In this document: positions 51,449 through 60,349 of the stretch, piece by piece | How positions within the stretch are numbered: the first letter of the stretch is position 1 | Layout: each line of letters begins with the position of its first letter | Assembly: GCF_003732225.1 (NCBI RefSeq) | Contig: NZ_MOBJ01000014.1 | Span: forward strand, 62,001 to 126,000 | Direction: 5' to 3' | DNA from: Pseudomonas brassicacearum | Lineage (GTDB): Bacteria > Pseudomonadota > Gammaproteobacteria > Pseudomonadales > Pseudomonadaceae | DNA: 64,000 bases | The notes under the pieces: model-generated | Database searches by the model: none | What the model was told of the DNA's origin: nothing | The model's input: only the letters and a program-made list of their open reading frames with translations | Translations under genes and position numbers: made by a program

Positions 51449-52345
51449 ATGAACAAACTGGAACTGTTGCGCACCTTCGTCCGGGTCAGCGAAATGTCGA
51501 GTTTCACCCTCGCGGGCGAAAGTCTCGGCTTGCCCCGTTCCACCGTTTCCGAGCACGTCCAGGCCCTGGAAACCCTGCTTGGCACACGCCTGCTGCAACG
51601 CACCACGCGCAAGGTTCAGGCAACTCAGGACGGTCTGGTGTTATACGAGCGCAGCAAGGACTTGCTGTCGCACATGGATGAAATCGAAGGACTGTTTCGC
51701 CAGGACGAAGCCTCGCTGACCGGGCGTATTCGGATCGACATGCCGAACATTCTGGCCCGGCGGGTGGTGATGCCGCGCCTGCCGGAATTCATGGCGCTGC
51801 ACCCCAACCTGGCGCTGGAAATCAGCAGCACCGATCGGCGGGTCGATTTGCTCAGTGAAGGATTTGATTGCGTGGTACGGGTCGGCGCGCAACCGGATCA
51901 ATCGGTGGTCGCTCGTCACCTGTGTGACTTTGCCATGGTCAACTGCGCTAGTCCTGCCTATCTGCAGCGCTATGGTGTGCCGCAACGGCTGGAAGACCTG
52001 GCGCAGCATCGGCTGGTTCATTATGTCGGCGTACTGGGTTCACGGTCGGAAGGTTTTTTGTACGAGGAGGAGGGCAAGCTGCATCGAATGCCGATGACCG
52101 GCAGTGTGACGGTTAATAATACCGATGCTTACGAGTCAGCATGTCTGGGTGGTTTCGGGGTGATTCAGGCACCGCTGATGGGGATGCAGCCGTACCTGCT
52201 CAGTGGTGAATTGGTGGCGGTCTTGCCGCAGTTCAACGCTCCCGCCATGGAAGTCTCGCTGCTTTACGCCCGGCAACGGCATTTGCCATTGCGAGTGCGG
52301 GCGTTCATGGATTGGCTGGGACAGGTGATCCAGCCCGTGGCCTGA
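51449..52345 (+). CDS. LysR-family regulator
   Basis: A 298-residue regulator with the helix-turn-helix FVRVSEMSSFTLAGESLGLP, then STVSEHVQALETLLGTRLLQ. The effector domain is of the CrgA/DUF-type subgroup (GRIRIDMPNILARRVVMPRL, RRVDLLSEGFDCVVRVG). It is divergent from the SDR gene, so control of that gene is likely. A family B REPIN follows. Confidence 0.9.
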   Translation: MNKLELLRTFVRVSEMSSFTLAGESLGLPRSTVSEHVQALETLLGTRLLQRTTRKVQATQDGLVLYERSKDLLSHMDEIEGLFRQDEASLTGRIRIDMPNILARRVVMPRLPEFMALHPNLALEISSTDRRVDLLSEGFDCVVRVGAQPDQSVVARHLCDFAMVNCASPAYLQRYGVPQRLEDLAQHRLVHYVGVLGSRSEGFLYEEEGKLHRMPMTGSVTVNNTDAYESACLGGFGVIQAPLMGMQPYLLSGELVAVLPQFNAPAMEVSLLYARQRHLPLRVRAFMDWLGQVIQPVA

Positions 52346-52360
52346 AGAACGACAAATCCC

Positions 52361-52454
52361 CCTGTGGGAGCGAGCTTGCTCGCGATGAGGCCATAACATC
52401 CGACATCTATGTCGACTGTTCTGCCGCCATCGCGAGCAAGCTCGCTCCCACAGG
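52361..52454. repeat. REPIN, family B
   Basis: CCTGTGGGAGCGAGCTTGCT and its inverse flank a centre of about 40 nt. It lies between the convergent LysR gene and the methyltransferase gene. Confidence 0.92.
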
Positions 52455-52464
52455 AGGTAATGTG

Positions 52465-53187
52465 TCAGACGTGGAAGTAACCCACGCAGGAGTCGAACGG
52501 CAGGCGCTTGAGTTCGATCTTGTTCAGGTCGAAGACTTCGCGCAGGGCTTTGGTTTCGCCCGGGAAGTTGCGGTAGGCGACTTCGTCCAGCACCACGATG
52601 GCGCCTTTTGGCATGTACGGCAGGAAGGTTTCCAGCGCGACCTTGGTCGACTCATACAGGTCGGTGTCGAGGATCAGCATCGCTACGACCAGGTCCGGAC
52701 GGGTCTTGACCCATTCAGGCGCGGTCTTGCAGATGTCGCCCTTGACCAGCTCGCAACGCGGGATGCGGTTGACCGGACGCAGCAGGTCGTTGGCGTCGAT
52801 CATGTCCTGGATCAGCGACTGGTCGGTGTCGGAGAACATGGTCTCGTTGACGTCGGCCGGGTCTTCGTTCTTGTTGATGCTCTGGAAGCCTTCGAAGGTG
52901 TCGAAGCCAACAATCGAACGGTTGATCGCGTAGGGCTCCAGGATCATCGACAGGTGCATGTAGAGCATCAGCGAGTTGCCCTTGTACACGCCGCACTCGA
53001 CGATCGCGCCCGGGATTTCGGCGACCTTCTTGAACAGCTCCATGCGCGACAACGCAGCGGTCACGCCGATGCGGTTGGCGAACACGAAGGGCGCATCGGC
53101 CACGTACTCGGCGTCGACGCGCTTGAGGACACCCGCGCGGGTTTCGTTGTATTGGGCCTCGGCAGGCGTAATGCGACGCTTGGTCAT
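52465..53187 (-). CDS. TylF/MycF-family O-methyltransferase
   Basis: A 240-residue class I methyltransferase like macrocin-type sugar O-methyltransferases. The SAM region is IPGAIVECGVYKGNSLMLYM, followed by SIVGFDTFEGFQSINKNED. The metal-binding acids are in MLILDTDLYESTKVALETFL and GAIVVLDEVAYRNFPGETKA. The start ATG 53187 overlaps the stop of the upstream gene by 4 bp (ATGA). No glycosyltransferases, PKS or NRPS are nearby, so the acceptor is unknown. Confidence 0.85.
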   Translation of the reverse strand: MTKRRITPAEAQYNETRAGVLKRVDAEYVADAPFVFANRIGVTAALSRMELFKKVAEIPGAIVECGVYKGNSLMLYMHLSMILEPYAINRSIVGFDTFEGFQSINKNEDPADVNETMFSDTDQSLIQDMIDANDLLRPVNRIPRCELVKGDICKTAPEWVKTRPDLVVAMLILDTDLYESTKVALETFLPYMPKGAIVVLDEVAYRNFPGETKALREVFDLNKIELKRLPFDSCVGYFHV

Positions 53188-54050
53188 GATTGGATTCCTT
53201 GGAAATTCGAGAAGTCGTGGGCGTGGAAATAGTCTTTGAAGCCGGCGCCGACATCCGGGCACGCGCTGTCGACGTTGATCGCGCCGCGCTTGTGCTTCAG
53301 GTCGCCTAGGTGCATCAGGCGGAAATCCACGCTGAAGCGGGTTTGTTCGGTGTAATTGGGAACCGTGCCGTGCAGGTGTGAACCGGAGAAAATCAGCATT
53401 TCGGCGGTGTTGCCGGCAATGCGGATCTCGGACGCCGCGTCGATGTCCTCGGTCGGTACCGGGTGCTGACGGGCTTCTTCCTTGACGTTGTCCTTGGCGC
53501 GCTGGCGTTGCACACCGATCCAGTCGGAGAGGCTCCACTGTGCCGAAGTGTTCTTCACCGGCTTATCGAAGTACGCCGGGTTGATCATCATGGTCTGGTC
53601 CGGCTGGATCGTATAGACCGGCATCCAGGTGTTGATCTGGCAGTCGACGCCGCCGTACCAGGTGTCGCGATGAGGTTTGTACGCGTAGCTGACGCCGGCG
53701 TGCAGGTAATCGTAGTTGGGCACAACGCGAATCCGCGGCACGTCGAAGATGAACTCTTCGGGGGCTGCACCGATTTCTTCGGTGAAACCACGGATCAACT
53801 CTTTGGCCCGCAGGCTATTGGTGAACTGGCCTTTGAGCCGGGTCACCAGCACCACGAACTCTTCCACCGGCATCAGGCGGTGCAGGGCCTGGTGGTCAGT
53901 CTCGCCGTCAAACGCGGCGGTGATGCTTTCCTGAGCAAAAGCACAGAGTTCTTTTGCTGCATTGAGCTGGGTGTTCAGGAAGATATCGCCAGCGTAGATG
54001 GCGCTTTTGAAGTCAGCTTTCTTCTGAAGCTGATTGATGTACAGATTCAC
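53184..54050 (-). CDS. 2OG-Fe(II) oxygenase-like protein
   Basis: A 288-residue double-stranded beta-helix-like protein. Candidate Fe ligands are H and D in YKPHRDTWYGG and a distal H in GSHLHGTVPNYTEQTRFSVD, where the Arg could hold 2-oxoglutarate. The layout resembles phytanoyl-CoA-dioxygenase-type hydroxylases, but the family is not certain. GTG 54050 is chosen because AGGAGGGG lies just upstream. It forms a tight two-gene operon with the TylF-type methyltransferase. Confidence 0.65.
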   Translation of the reverse strand: MNLYINQLQKKADFKSAIYAGDIFLNTQLNAAKELCAFAQESITAAFDGETDHQALHRLMPVEEFVVLVTRLKGQFTNSLRAKELIRGFTEEIGAAPEEFIFDVPRIRVVPNYDYLHAGVSYAYKPHRDTWYGGVDCQINTWMPVYTIQPDQTMMINPAYFDKPVKNTSAQWSLSDWIGVQRQRAKDNVKEEARQHPVPTEDIDAASEIRIAGNTAEMLIFSGSHLHGTVPNYTEQTRFSVDFRLMHLGDLKHKRGAINVDSACPDVGAGFKDYFHAHDFSNFQGIQS

Positions 54051-54177
54051 GGTTCCCCCTCCTGAATGCATCGGGTCTCTTAAGAGTCGGCACCAAGGTA
54101 ACAAACTGAAGCCCGATCCAGCGGGTGCTGAACCAAATAGTGCTTAATCCACTGATTTTGCGACGAAATGCCTGAGG

Positions 54178-54231
54178 CGAGTTCCTACAGATGTACGCAA
54201 TCCAATGCAGGAGCTGCCGCAGGCTGCGATC
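54178..54231. repeat. REPIN, family A (left arm decayed)
   Basis: The right arm GAGCTGCCGCAGGCTGCGAT is intact. Only GAGTTCCTACAG remains of the left arm. It ends 9 bp before the stop codon of the CorA/ZntB-like gene. Confidence 0.75.
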
Positions 54232-54239
54232 TTTTGATC

Positions 54240-55262
54240 TTAATAATCCACCCGCTTGCGAAACGCCCAGCGCCCGGCCAGTACGGTGAACGTCGCGACC
54301 AGTGCCACCAGAATCCAGAACCCTTCGGGGTCGCCGGAAAGCGGTATCCCGCCGACGTTCATGCCGAAGAAACCGGCAATGATGTTGATCGGCAACGCCA
54401 GCACCGTGACCACGGTCAGGGTGAACAGCGTGCGGTTGCTCTGTTCGTTGAGGTTGGCGGCAATTTCTTCCTGCAACAGTTTGATCCGCTCACCCAGCGC
54501 CGTGAGATCGTTGATGATCAGCGCGAACTCCTCGGTGGATTTGCGCAGTTCCTTGACGTCCTCTTTCTGCAACCACTGCGGCGGACGATTGAGCAGACGC
54601 AGCAACGAACCCGGCTCGAGTGCCAGCAGCCGTTGCAAGCGCACCAGCACTCGACGATTGGCGCCCAGTTCGGCGCGGTTGGTGGACAGTCGCGATGACA
54701 GTAACTCATCCTCGATCTGGTCGACGCTCTGGCTGGTCTTGCGCACGATCTGCGTCAGCACTTCACCCTGGTCGCGCAGCAAGTGCACGAGCAGTTCCAG
54801 TGGCGAGCGAAAGCATTCGCCAGCCTTGACCGAGGAACGCAGCTTGTCCACCGAGTGCAGAGGTTGCAGGCGCGCGCTGATGATCAACCGATTGCGGGCG
54901 CAGACCCAGAGGGTCGAGACGTCCGAAGAAACCATACTGCTGAGGTTGAACACCACGTCGTTGACCACCGCCAGCAGCGCCGAGTCGACGTGTTCAATAC
55001 GGGTCGAACGCGAGCCTTCGTGCAAGGCTTCGAAGAATTCTTCCGGTAACTCCAGATGCGCTTTCATCCAGCGCTCGCACGCGGCGTGGGCGAGGTTCAG
55101 GTGCAGCCAGAGGAACTCGTCCTCAGCGCCCGGTTGTTGCAGCAGTTGCAGCGCCTTGGCCGAGTCGATCTCGCGACCGCGTTCGCCGGGGCGAAAGCTG
55201 AAACCGTAGAGCAGGCCGAACAGGTCGGAATCGCGGTGGCGTTGGTCGATGCTGTGGTTCAT
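54240..55262 (-). CDS. CorA/ZntB-family divalent cation transporter
   Basis: A 340-residue protein: a long cytoplasmic N-terminal domain (FLWLHLNLAHAACERWMKAH, DSALLAVVNDVVFN), helical stalk segments, and two C-terminal membrane helices with the GMN pore motif in FFGMNVGGIPLSG. The loop after GMN lacks the MPE form of Mg transporters, closer to ZntB-type Zn carriers. ATG 55262 (MNHSIDQRH) is preferred. It is monocistronic. Confidence 0.88.
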   Translation of the reverse strand: MNHSIDQRHRDSDLFGLLYGFSFRPGERGREIDSAKALQLLQQPGAEDEFLWLHLNLAHAACERWMKAHLELPEEFFEALHEGSRSTRIEHVDSALLAVVNDVVFNLSSMVSSDVSTLWVCARNRLIISARLQPLHSVDKLRSSVKAGECFRSPLELLVHLLRDQGEVLTQIVRKTSQSVDQIEDELLSSRLSTNRAELGANRRVLVRLQRLLALEPGSLLRLLNRPPQWLQKEDVKELRKSTEEFALIINDLTALGERIKLLQEEIAANLNEQSNRTLFTLTVVTVLALPINIIAGFFGMNVGGIPLSGDPEGFWILVALVATFTVLAGRWAFRKRVDY

Positions 55263-55541
55263 GGAGTCTCGCTGAAGGGAGGCGCCTGTCGTACGTTTCA
55301 CAGGCTCACATGAGCGGCATCATGGCAACGCTGTTTGACGGTTTTGTGACAATTTGATTCGGCTTGTAACCGGGGCTTCTACCGGCGGTCGGGTCGGTTT
55401 CAAGAAACCATGACGTGCGCCGATGACGCCTAGGCAGGATCAGGCACTTTGGTGCCTGGCCCGCATGTTGTTGACAGGGAGGTCCGGACATCCTGCGTGC
55501 CCCTTCGGTGCGTGTCTTATCCCTGTCATGAGTATCACTCG

Positions 55542-57167
55542 ATGTTTTTGCAAAAATCCCTGAGAGCGCAAATCCTCGCACTGCTGAGCGGCAGCCTGAT
55601 CGCGATGTTGCTGATCGCCTTGGCCTGTTTTCACTTTCTCTCCAGCGGGGTGCAGAACTATCGCAACCTGATCGAAGGCCCGCTGCATACCTCGCAACTG
55701 ATCGATGAAGCCAATCTGCAATTCAAGGCTCAGGTGCAGGAATGGAAAAACGTCCTGTTGCGCGGCAAGCAACCGGCTGACCTGGACAAATACTGGAAGC
55801 AGTTCGAGGATCGTCAGGGAGACGTACAGAACATTCTCGGTGAGCTGACCCGCCAACCGGGCATCGAAGCGTCGCTCAAGGCTCGCCTTGAAAGCCTGCG
55901 CGATGCGCACCGTGCTCTTGGAGGCGCTTATCAAAAGGGGCGGGAGGCTTTCCTGGCGGCTGGTGCTGACCCTACGGCGGGCGATAATGCCGTCAAAGGC
56001 GTGGACCGCGCCACCAGTGAACAGATGAGCGAGTTGGTCAACGAATTGCGCAAGCAGGGTCGCGAGCAGTCGACATTGATCAGCGCCAGTGCCGATCGCA
56101 CGGTGTTGCTGGGAATCCTGGTGATGCTGGCTTCGGGTCTGTTGATTGGCTTGTTCAGCCTGTGGCTGGTCAACCGCAATCTGGTGGAACCCATCCGCAA
56201 GTTGATTGAATACGTTGCGCAATTGAGCCAGGGCCGTTTCGCTGAGCGGGTGGCGAGCGATCGTCAGGATGAGTTGGGCAAGCTGGCGGTCGCGGCCAAC
56301 ACGCTGCGCGATTTCCTTGCAGAAACCTTCAGTCGTTTGCAGCGCAGCGCGTCGGATCTGGACAGCGCCAGCGGTGAGCTGAACTCGATTGCGACGTTGA
56401 TGGCCCATGGCACCAACGAGCAATTCAATCGTACCGATCAAGTCGCCACGGCAATGAATGAAATGTCCGCCACCGCCCAGGAAGTCGCTCGTCATGCGGC
56501 CGACGCGGCGCGGGCCGCCGATGATGCCGATCAGTCGGCACAACAGGGCGAGAAGGTCATGCAGGGCACGATTCACACCATCACCCGGATGCGCGGCGAA
56601 ATCGCCAACACCGCTACGGTCATCCGCCAACTGGAAACCGACAGCGGACGTATCGGCAAGGTGCTGGAAGTGATTCGCGGTATCGCCGAGCAAACCAACT
56701 TGCTGGCGCTGAACGCCGCCATCGAAGCCGCTCGAGCCGGTGAAGCCGGGCGCGGGTTTGCCGTGGTGGCCGATGAAGTACGCAGCCTGGCACAGCGCAC
56801 GGCGGCGTCGATCATCGAAATCAACCAGATCATCCAGAGCGTGCAGACCGGTGCGGTGGACGCGGCGCAGGCCATCGAAAGCGGCCAGTCGTGCAGCGAG
56901 GAGAGTGTCGAGCAGGTCACCCAGGCCGGGGCCATGCTTGAGCGCATCACCGCCTCGGTGGAGGCGATTCGCGATATGAACCGCCAGATCGCCACGGCAG
57001 CCGAAGAGCAGACCTCGGTGGCCGAGGACATTTCGCGCAACCTGACCGAGATCACCAGCATCGCCAGTACCAATCTGGACAACGTGCAGCGCACTGAAGC
57101 CGCGAGCAACAACCTGCACGGTTTGTCGGGGCAATTGAGTGCGGTGACGGCGCGCCTGAGCGCCTAG
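55542..57167 (+). CDS. methyl-accepting chemotaxis protein
   Basis: A 541-residue transmembrane chemoreceptor. TM1 is at about residues 9-31, with a helical periplasmic sensor of about 150 residues (four-helix-bundle type). TM2 is at about 187-207, followed by HAMP (NLVEPIRKLIEYVAQLSQGR). The signalling domain has the invariant tip IAEQTNLLALNAAIEAARAG and GRGFAVVADEVRSLAQRTA. The ligand is unknown. The ribosome site is weak. It is followed by a FlxA-like gene. Confidence 0.92.
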   Translation: MFLQKSLRAQILALLSGSLIAMLLIALACFHFLSSGVQNYRNLIEGPLHTSQLIDEANLQFKAQVQEWKNVLLRGKQPADLDKYWKQFEDRQGDVQNILGELTRQPGIEASLKARLESLRDAHRALGGAYQKGREAFLAAGADPTAGDNAVKGVDRATSEQMSELVNELRKQGREQSTLISASADRTVLLGILVMLASGLLIGLFSLWLVNRNLVEPIRKLIEYVAQLSQGRFAERVASDRQDELGKLAVAANTLRDFLAETFSRLQRSASDLDSASGELNSIATLMAHGTNEQFNRTDQVATAMNEMSATAQEVARHAADAARAADDADQSAQQGEKVMQGTIHTITRMRGEIANTATVIRQLETDSGRIGKVLEVIRGIAEQTNLLALNAAIEAARAGEAGRGFAVVADEVRSLAQRTAASIIEINQIIQSVQTGAVDAAQAIESGQSCSEESVEQVTQAGAMLERITASVEAIRDMNRQIATAAEEQTSVAEDISRNLTEITSIASTNLDNVQRTEAASNNLHGLSGQLSAVTARLSA

Positions 57168-57279
57168 GCAACAAACCGTGTATCGGCACGCTAACCGTGT
57201 CGGTACACGATCCCTCTCAAGTGTGGGCGTTGCGCGTCGATGATGGGGCTATCCCTGAACCGCATTGAAGGAAACGCCC

Positions 57280-57720
57280 ATGGTTAGCATCACTTCGGTC
57301 TCGATCAATCAGACTCTGTCCACTACCACTAGCAAGACTGCCATCAGTGACAGCACCGACACCACTCAAAGCACCACCGCGACGGGCAGTTCGACCGCCG
57401 ACAGTGGCAAAGTCGCAGCCAGTGGTGCGCCTGCGTCAGGTGACAGCAGTTCGAGCAGCAGTAGTGAGTCGGATGCGGTAAAAACGCTGCGCAAGCAGAT
57501 CGCCGAATTGCAAAAGCAATTGCAGGAGCAAATGCAACAACTGCAAGCCGCTCAGGCCAGTCAGGAAAGCGCGGATGCCAAAGCGGCGAAAGTCGCGGCC
57601 GCCCAGTCGCAGATCGCAACTACCTCGGGCTCATTGCAGACCGCTACGGCGGCGTTGACGCAAGCGCTGCAAGCGTCAGGCAGCAGTACGTCGGGGTCGT
57701 TGGTCAGTACGTCGGCGTAA
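57280..57720 (+). CDS. FlxA-like family protein
   Basis: A 146-residue, Ser/Thr/Ala/Gln-rich protein. The low-complexity N-terminal half (many Ser and Thr) is followed by a coiled coil (TLRKQIAELQKQLQEQMQQL) typical of FlxA-like proteins, which in E. coli belong to the FliA (flagellar sigma) regulon. ATG 57280 follows AAGGAAA. Its place after an MCP fits a motility link, but no function is proven. Confidence 0.8.
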   Translation: MVSITSVSINQTLSTTTSKTAISDSTDTTQSTTATGSSTADSGKVAASGAPASGDSSSSSSSESDAVKTLRKQIAELQKQLQEQMQQLQAAQASQESADAKAAKVAAAQSQIATTSGSLQTATAALTQALQASGSSTSGSLVSTSA

Positions 57721-57760
57721 CGGCGCGCAGGTGCTGGCTGTTACACCAATCAGACGCAAA

Positions 57761-57791
57761 AAAGCCGCACAACCTCAAGGTTGTGCGGCTT
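57761..57791 (-). terminator. terminator shared by the FlxA-like and PepSY genes
   Basis: A 13-bp stem AAGCCGCACAACC / GGTTGTGCGGCTT with a TCAA loop is preceded by AAAAA on the plus strand. It is best as a leftward terminator for the PepSY gene but can serve both. Confidence 0.85.
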
Positions 57792-57806
57792 CTGTGTCTG
57801 TTCGAT

Positions 57807-58127
57807 TTACTTCTCTTGTTTGTTGCTCAACACCTGGCCGGTTTTGGCGTCCAGCTTCACGTTCCACTCAACGTTTTTGGCGTCGCGGATTTCGACCTTG
57901 TATTCATAAGTACCGGTCTTGGTCTTGTGCTCCAGTTCGGTGTCGGTGATGTTCGCAGCGGTGTTGCCTGGGTGCTCGGCGAGTGCGGCCTGATTGAGCT
58001 TCTCCATGTCCATCACGGTGCCGTCCTTGAGCAGACCCGGGATCAGGTCCGGGCGCACATCGGCCATGGCGAAACCGGCCGTCAGGGTCAGGGCAGCGGC
58101 AGTGAAAAGGGCAGTCAGCGTTTTCAT
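57807..58127 (-). CDS. exported PepSY-domain protein
   Basis: A 106-residue protein with a clear signal peptide (MKTLTALFTAAALTLTAGFA, then MADV). One PepSY domain follows (TELEHKTKTGTYEYKVEIRD, NVEWNVKLDAKTGQVLS). Such small periplasmic domains are thought to modulate peptidases or sensors. AAGGAATGACCCC upstream gives a plausible ribosome site. It is monocistronic. Confidence 0.9.
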   Translation of the reverse strand: MKTLTALFTAAALTLTAGFAMADVRPDLIPGLLKDGTVMDMEKLNQAALAEHPGNTAANITDTELEHKTKTGTYEYKVEIRDAKNVEWNVKLDAKTGQVLSNKQEK

Positions 58128-58244
58128 GGGGTCATTCCTTGGGTGAGCTGTTCAAGTGGCGTCAGGTTAACCAGCGCAACTTAATTCACCCTTAAAACTC
58201 ACTTGAGCCCAATGCAATCCTTAAGGATCAAAATGCGATGCCGG

Positions 58245-58322
58245 CGTAGGAGCTGCCGGAGGCTGCGATCTTTTGACCTTGATACACAAAATCAAAAGAT
58301 CGCAGGCTGCGCCAGCTCCTAC
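58245..58322. repeat. REPIN, family A
   Basis: GTAGGAGCTGCCGGAGGCTG and the inverted arm ending GCCAGCTCCTAC directly abut the glpQ stop codon. Confidence 0.85.
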
Positions 58323-59450
58323 CTAGAAGCCGTTGTTCTCAAGCAACTGTGCAACGCTGGCTGCTGCCGGGCGCTTGTAATACTTGAGCAGTTCGCTGGC
58401 GCGATTGGTGAAGATGCCATCGACACCGGCGTCCATCACCTTCTTGTAGTCCACGACATCGTCGACGGTGTAGGCGTGCACCAGCATGCCTTTGTCGTGG
58501 GTGTACTGGTTCATCCACGGCTGCACCAGGTCGGAATAGCTTTGATCGCCGCCGTTGGTCAGCGCCGCCGAAGGGCCGGTGCCGATGGCGCCCTGAGCCT
58601 TGGCGTAGTTGACCCATTGCTCGAATTCGGCTTTGTCCTTGGGTTCCTGCTTGGCGTAGTAAGTAGCTTTATCCTTGTCGCCGGATTCGGCGAAGGTCAC
58701 CTTCGACTTGGGCTCGATACTGCCTTCGCCCACCCACAGCAGAAGAATCTTCGGCACTTGCGGCATTTCTTTTTGCAGCAGTTCGAGGCTGCTCCTCTCG
58801 AAGGTTTGCAGGATCACTTTGCCTTTACCCTGGCCGACGCTCAGCTCACTTTTGGCCAGCTTGGAACCGGCCGGGCTCAGCCAGCCGCGGTCCTGAAGCT
58901 TGTCCTTGAGATCACGCTCAATGCCGGGAAACTGCTTTGGTTCTTTGGTTTCGATGTACAGGCCAGGTTTGTGCAGCGGGTTGCCCTGGGCGATATCGAT
59001 GATTTCGTCCAGGGTCAGGATTTTCAGGCCGGCGTAAGCGGGGCGTGCGCGATCCGGGTGGGCGGTGTTGAACCAGCTGCCGGCGTCGAGGGTTTTAAGT
59101 TCCGCGAGGGTGAACGCGTTGGCCGGGCTGTCCTTGCGCTCAGGAAATTTGGTTGCAACATCGGTGGTGCGTTGCAGGTTGTTGTCATGCAGGGCGAACA
59201 GCACGCCGTCCTTGCTGCGTTGAAGGTCCATTTCCAGGTAGTCGGCACCCAGGTCACGCGCCAGTTTGTAGGAGGCGGCGGTGGATTCGGGGGCATCGAA
59301 AGAGGCGCCACGGTGGGCGATTACCGCCGGGTGCGGGATCCCGGTGGCGGTGGCCAGAGCGCTCGGGCTCTGTTGGCTGGAAGCCTGTGCCTGGCCAAGG
59401 CCGAGCATCAGGCTCAGCAACAGGGCACTTTTGGTGTAGGTAACAGGCAT
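58323..59450 (-). CDS. glpQ: periplasmic glycerophosphodiester phosphodiesterase
   Basis: A 375-residue exported enzyme releasing glycerol-3-phosphate from glycerophosphodiesters. The signal peptide spans residues 1-23 (SALLLSLMLGLGQAQA). The GDPD barrel begins with the catalytic IAHRGASFDAPESTAASYK and DYLEMDLQRSKDGVLFALHD, then GLYIETKEPKQFPG and, near the end, VHAYTVDDVVDYKKVMDAGV. The length fits GlpQ. It is monocistronic, and a REPIN touches its stop. Confidence 0.93.
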   Translation of the reverse strand: MPVTYTKSALLLSLMLGLGQAQASSQQSPSALATATGIPHPAVIAHRGASFDAPESTAASYKLARDLGADYLEMDLQRSKDGVLFALHDNNLQRTTDVATKFPERKDSPANAFTLAELKTLDAGSWFNTAHPDRARPAYAGLKILTLDEIIDIAQGNPLHKPGLYIETKEPKQFPGIERDLKDKLQDRGWLSPAGSKLAKSELSVGQGKGKVILQTFERSSLELLQKEMPQVPKILLLWVGEGSIEPKSKVTFAESGDKDKATYYAKQEPKDKAEFEQWVNYAKAQGAIGTGPSAALTNGGDQSYSDLVQPWMNQYTHDKGMLVHAYTVDDVVDYKKVMDAGVDGIFTNRASELLKYYKRPAAASVAQLLENNGF

Positions 59451-59699
59451 AGTCGAGGTCCTTTCGTAAGAAGCGATTTCAAAGAACTACCTTTTAACAA
59501 TTGAGCGCCGGATGTGCTATCGGCAAACCGACATAAACGTGTGTGAGGCGTGTTTTTTCCGCGCTTTTGTGCAGCCCTTTGCAGTACGATCGGCCTCGGC
59601 AGTTTCCCCGTCAGAGGGAAATCCCGGAACATTCGTCATCCCGCCCTGCGTGTAAACCATCGTTCAGCTGTCCTTCGGGACGCATCCATGAGGTTTACC

Positions 59700-60029
59700 A
59701 TGCGCATCACGTCCGAGTTCATCTGCCAGGCCGCCGACCAACTCAAAGGCTTCGTCGGTTTTAATCGCAAGACTGCTCACTACATCGTCCGCTTCAGCGA
59801 AGACTCCTTTGGCATGGACGTCGCCGACGACGCAATCATTCCCGCCAGCGAGTTCGTCTGGGCACCGGCGCAGGGCCAGACCATGATCCTCAAGCGCGAG
59901 CTGATCCGGTTACTGCTGGAGCAGAACATCGACGACCGGATCAACATCACCGAACCGCTGCGGGTCTACATGCGGCGTGAGGACTTGCCGGAGATCACCG
60001 CGCTGCGCAGTCCGGTTCAGGCCGGCTGA
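59700..60029 (+). CDS. DUF2025 family protein
   Basis: A 109-residue small soluble protein: MRITSEFICQAADQLKGFVG, YIVRFSEDSFGMDVADDAII, ASEFVWAP and LLLEQNIDDRINITEPLRVY. The pattern matches the Pseudomonas DUF2025 family, of unknown function. ATG 59700 follows GAGG; an in-frame ATG at 59688 is possible. The 3' end overlaps the convergent ABM gene by 13 bp. Confidence 0.8.
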   Translation: MRITSEFICQAADQLKGFVGFNRKTAHYIVRFSEDSFGMDVADDAIIPASEFVWAPAQGQTMILKRELIRLLLEQNIDDRINITEPLRVYMRREDLPEITALRSPVQAG

Positions 60030-60349
60030 CGCTCGAAGGCATAAGCGCGTTCGACCTTGCACACCCTTGTCTGAAACGTTTCATACCAGGTCGAGCGCCC
60101 ACGCTCGCGGGTCGCGCTGTGCTCGGCGTGCTGTTTCCAGGCGAGAATCGCCTCTTCGCTGGACCAGTATGAAACGGTGATGCCGAGCCCGTCTTCACCT
60201 CGGGCCGACTCCACCCCGAGAAACCCTGGTTGGTCGCGGGCGAGTTCGACCATGCGTTGCGCTGCTTGCTCGTAACCCTGGTCCACGGTTGTGCGCAGTG
60301 ACGTGAAAATTACCGCGTAGTAAGGCGGCGAGGGTGTGTTGGCGATCAT
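60017..60349 (-). CDS. antibiotic-biosynthesis-monooxygenase-domain protein
   Basis: A 110-residue dimeric ferredoxin-like fold protein: YYAVIFTSLRTTVDQGYEQA, ARDQPGFLGVESARGEDGLG and TVSYWSSEEAILAWKQHAEH, the normal ABM pattern ending in the AW.....H segment. Its start ATG overlaps the stop of the upstream amidotransferase-like gene (ATGA), so the pair is translationally coupled. The substrate is unknown; such domains can also be heme or quinol binding. Confidence 0.87.
   Translation of the reverse strand: MIANTPSPPYYAVIFTSLRTTVDQGYEQAAQRMVELARDQPGFLGVESARGEDGLGITVSYWSSEEAILAWKQHAEHSATRERGRSTWYETFQTRVCKVERAYAFERQPA

Noticed and set aside
5499..58322. Repeated palindromes as a CRISPR array or transposon ends
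   Set aside because: The copies are scattered singly between genes without regular spacers, cas genes or a transposase; REPIN structure explains them.
58203..59504. 433-codon plus-strand frame opposite glpQ
   Set aside because: It starts inside a REPIN and is the antisense of a clear glycerophosphodiesterase.
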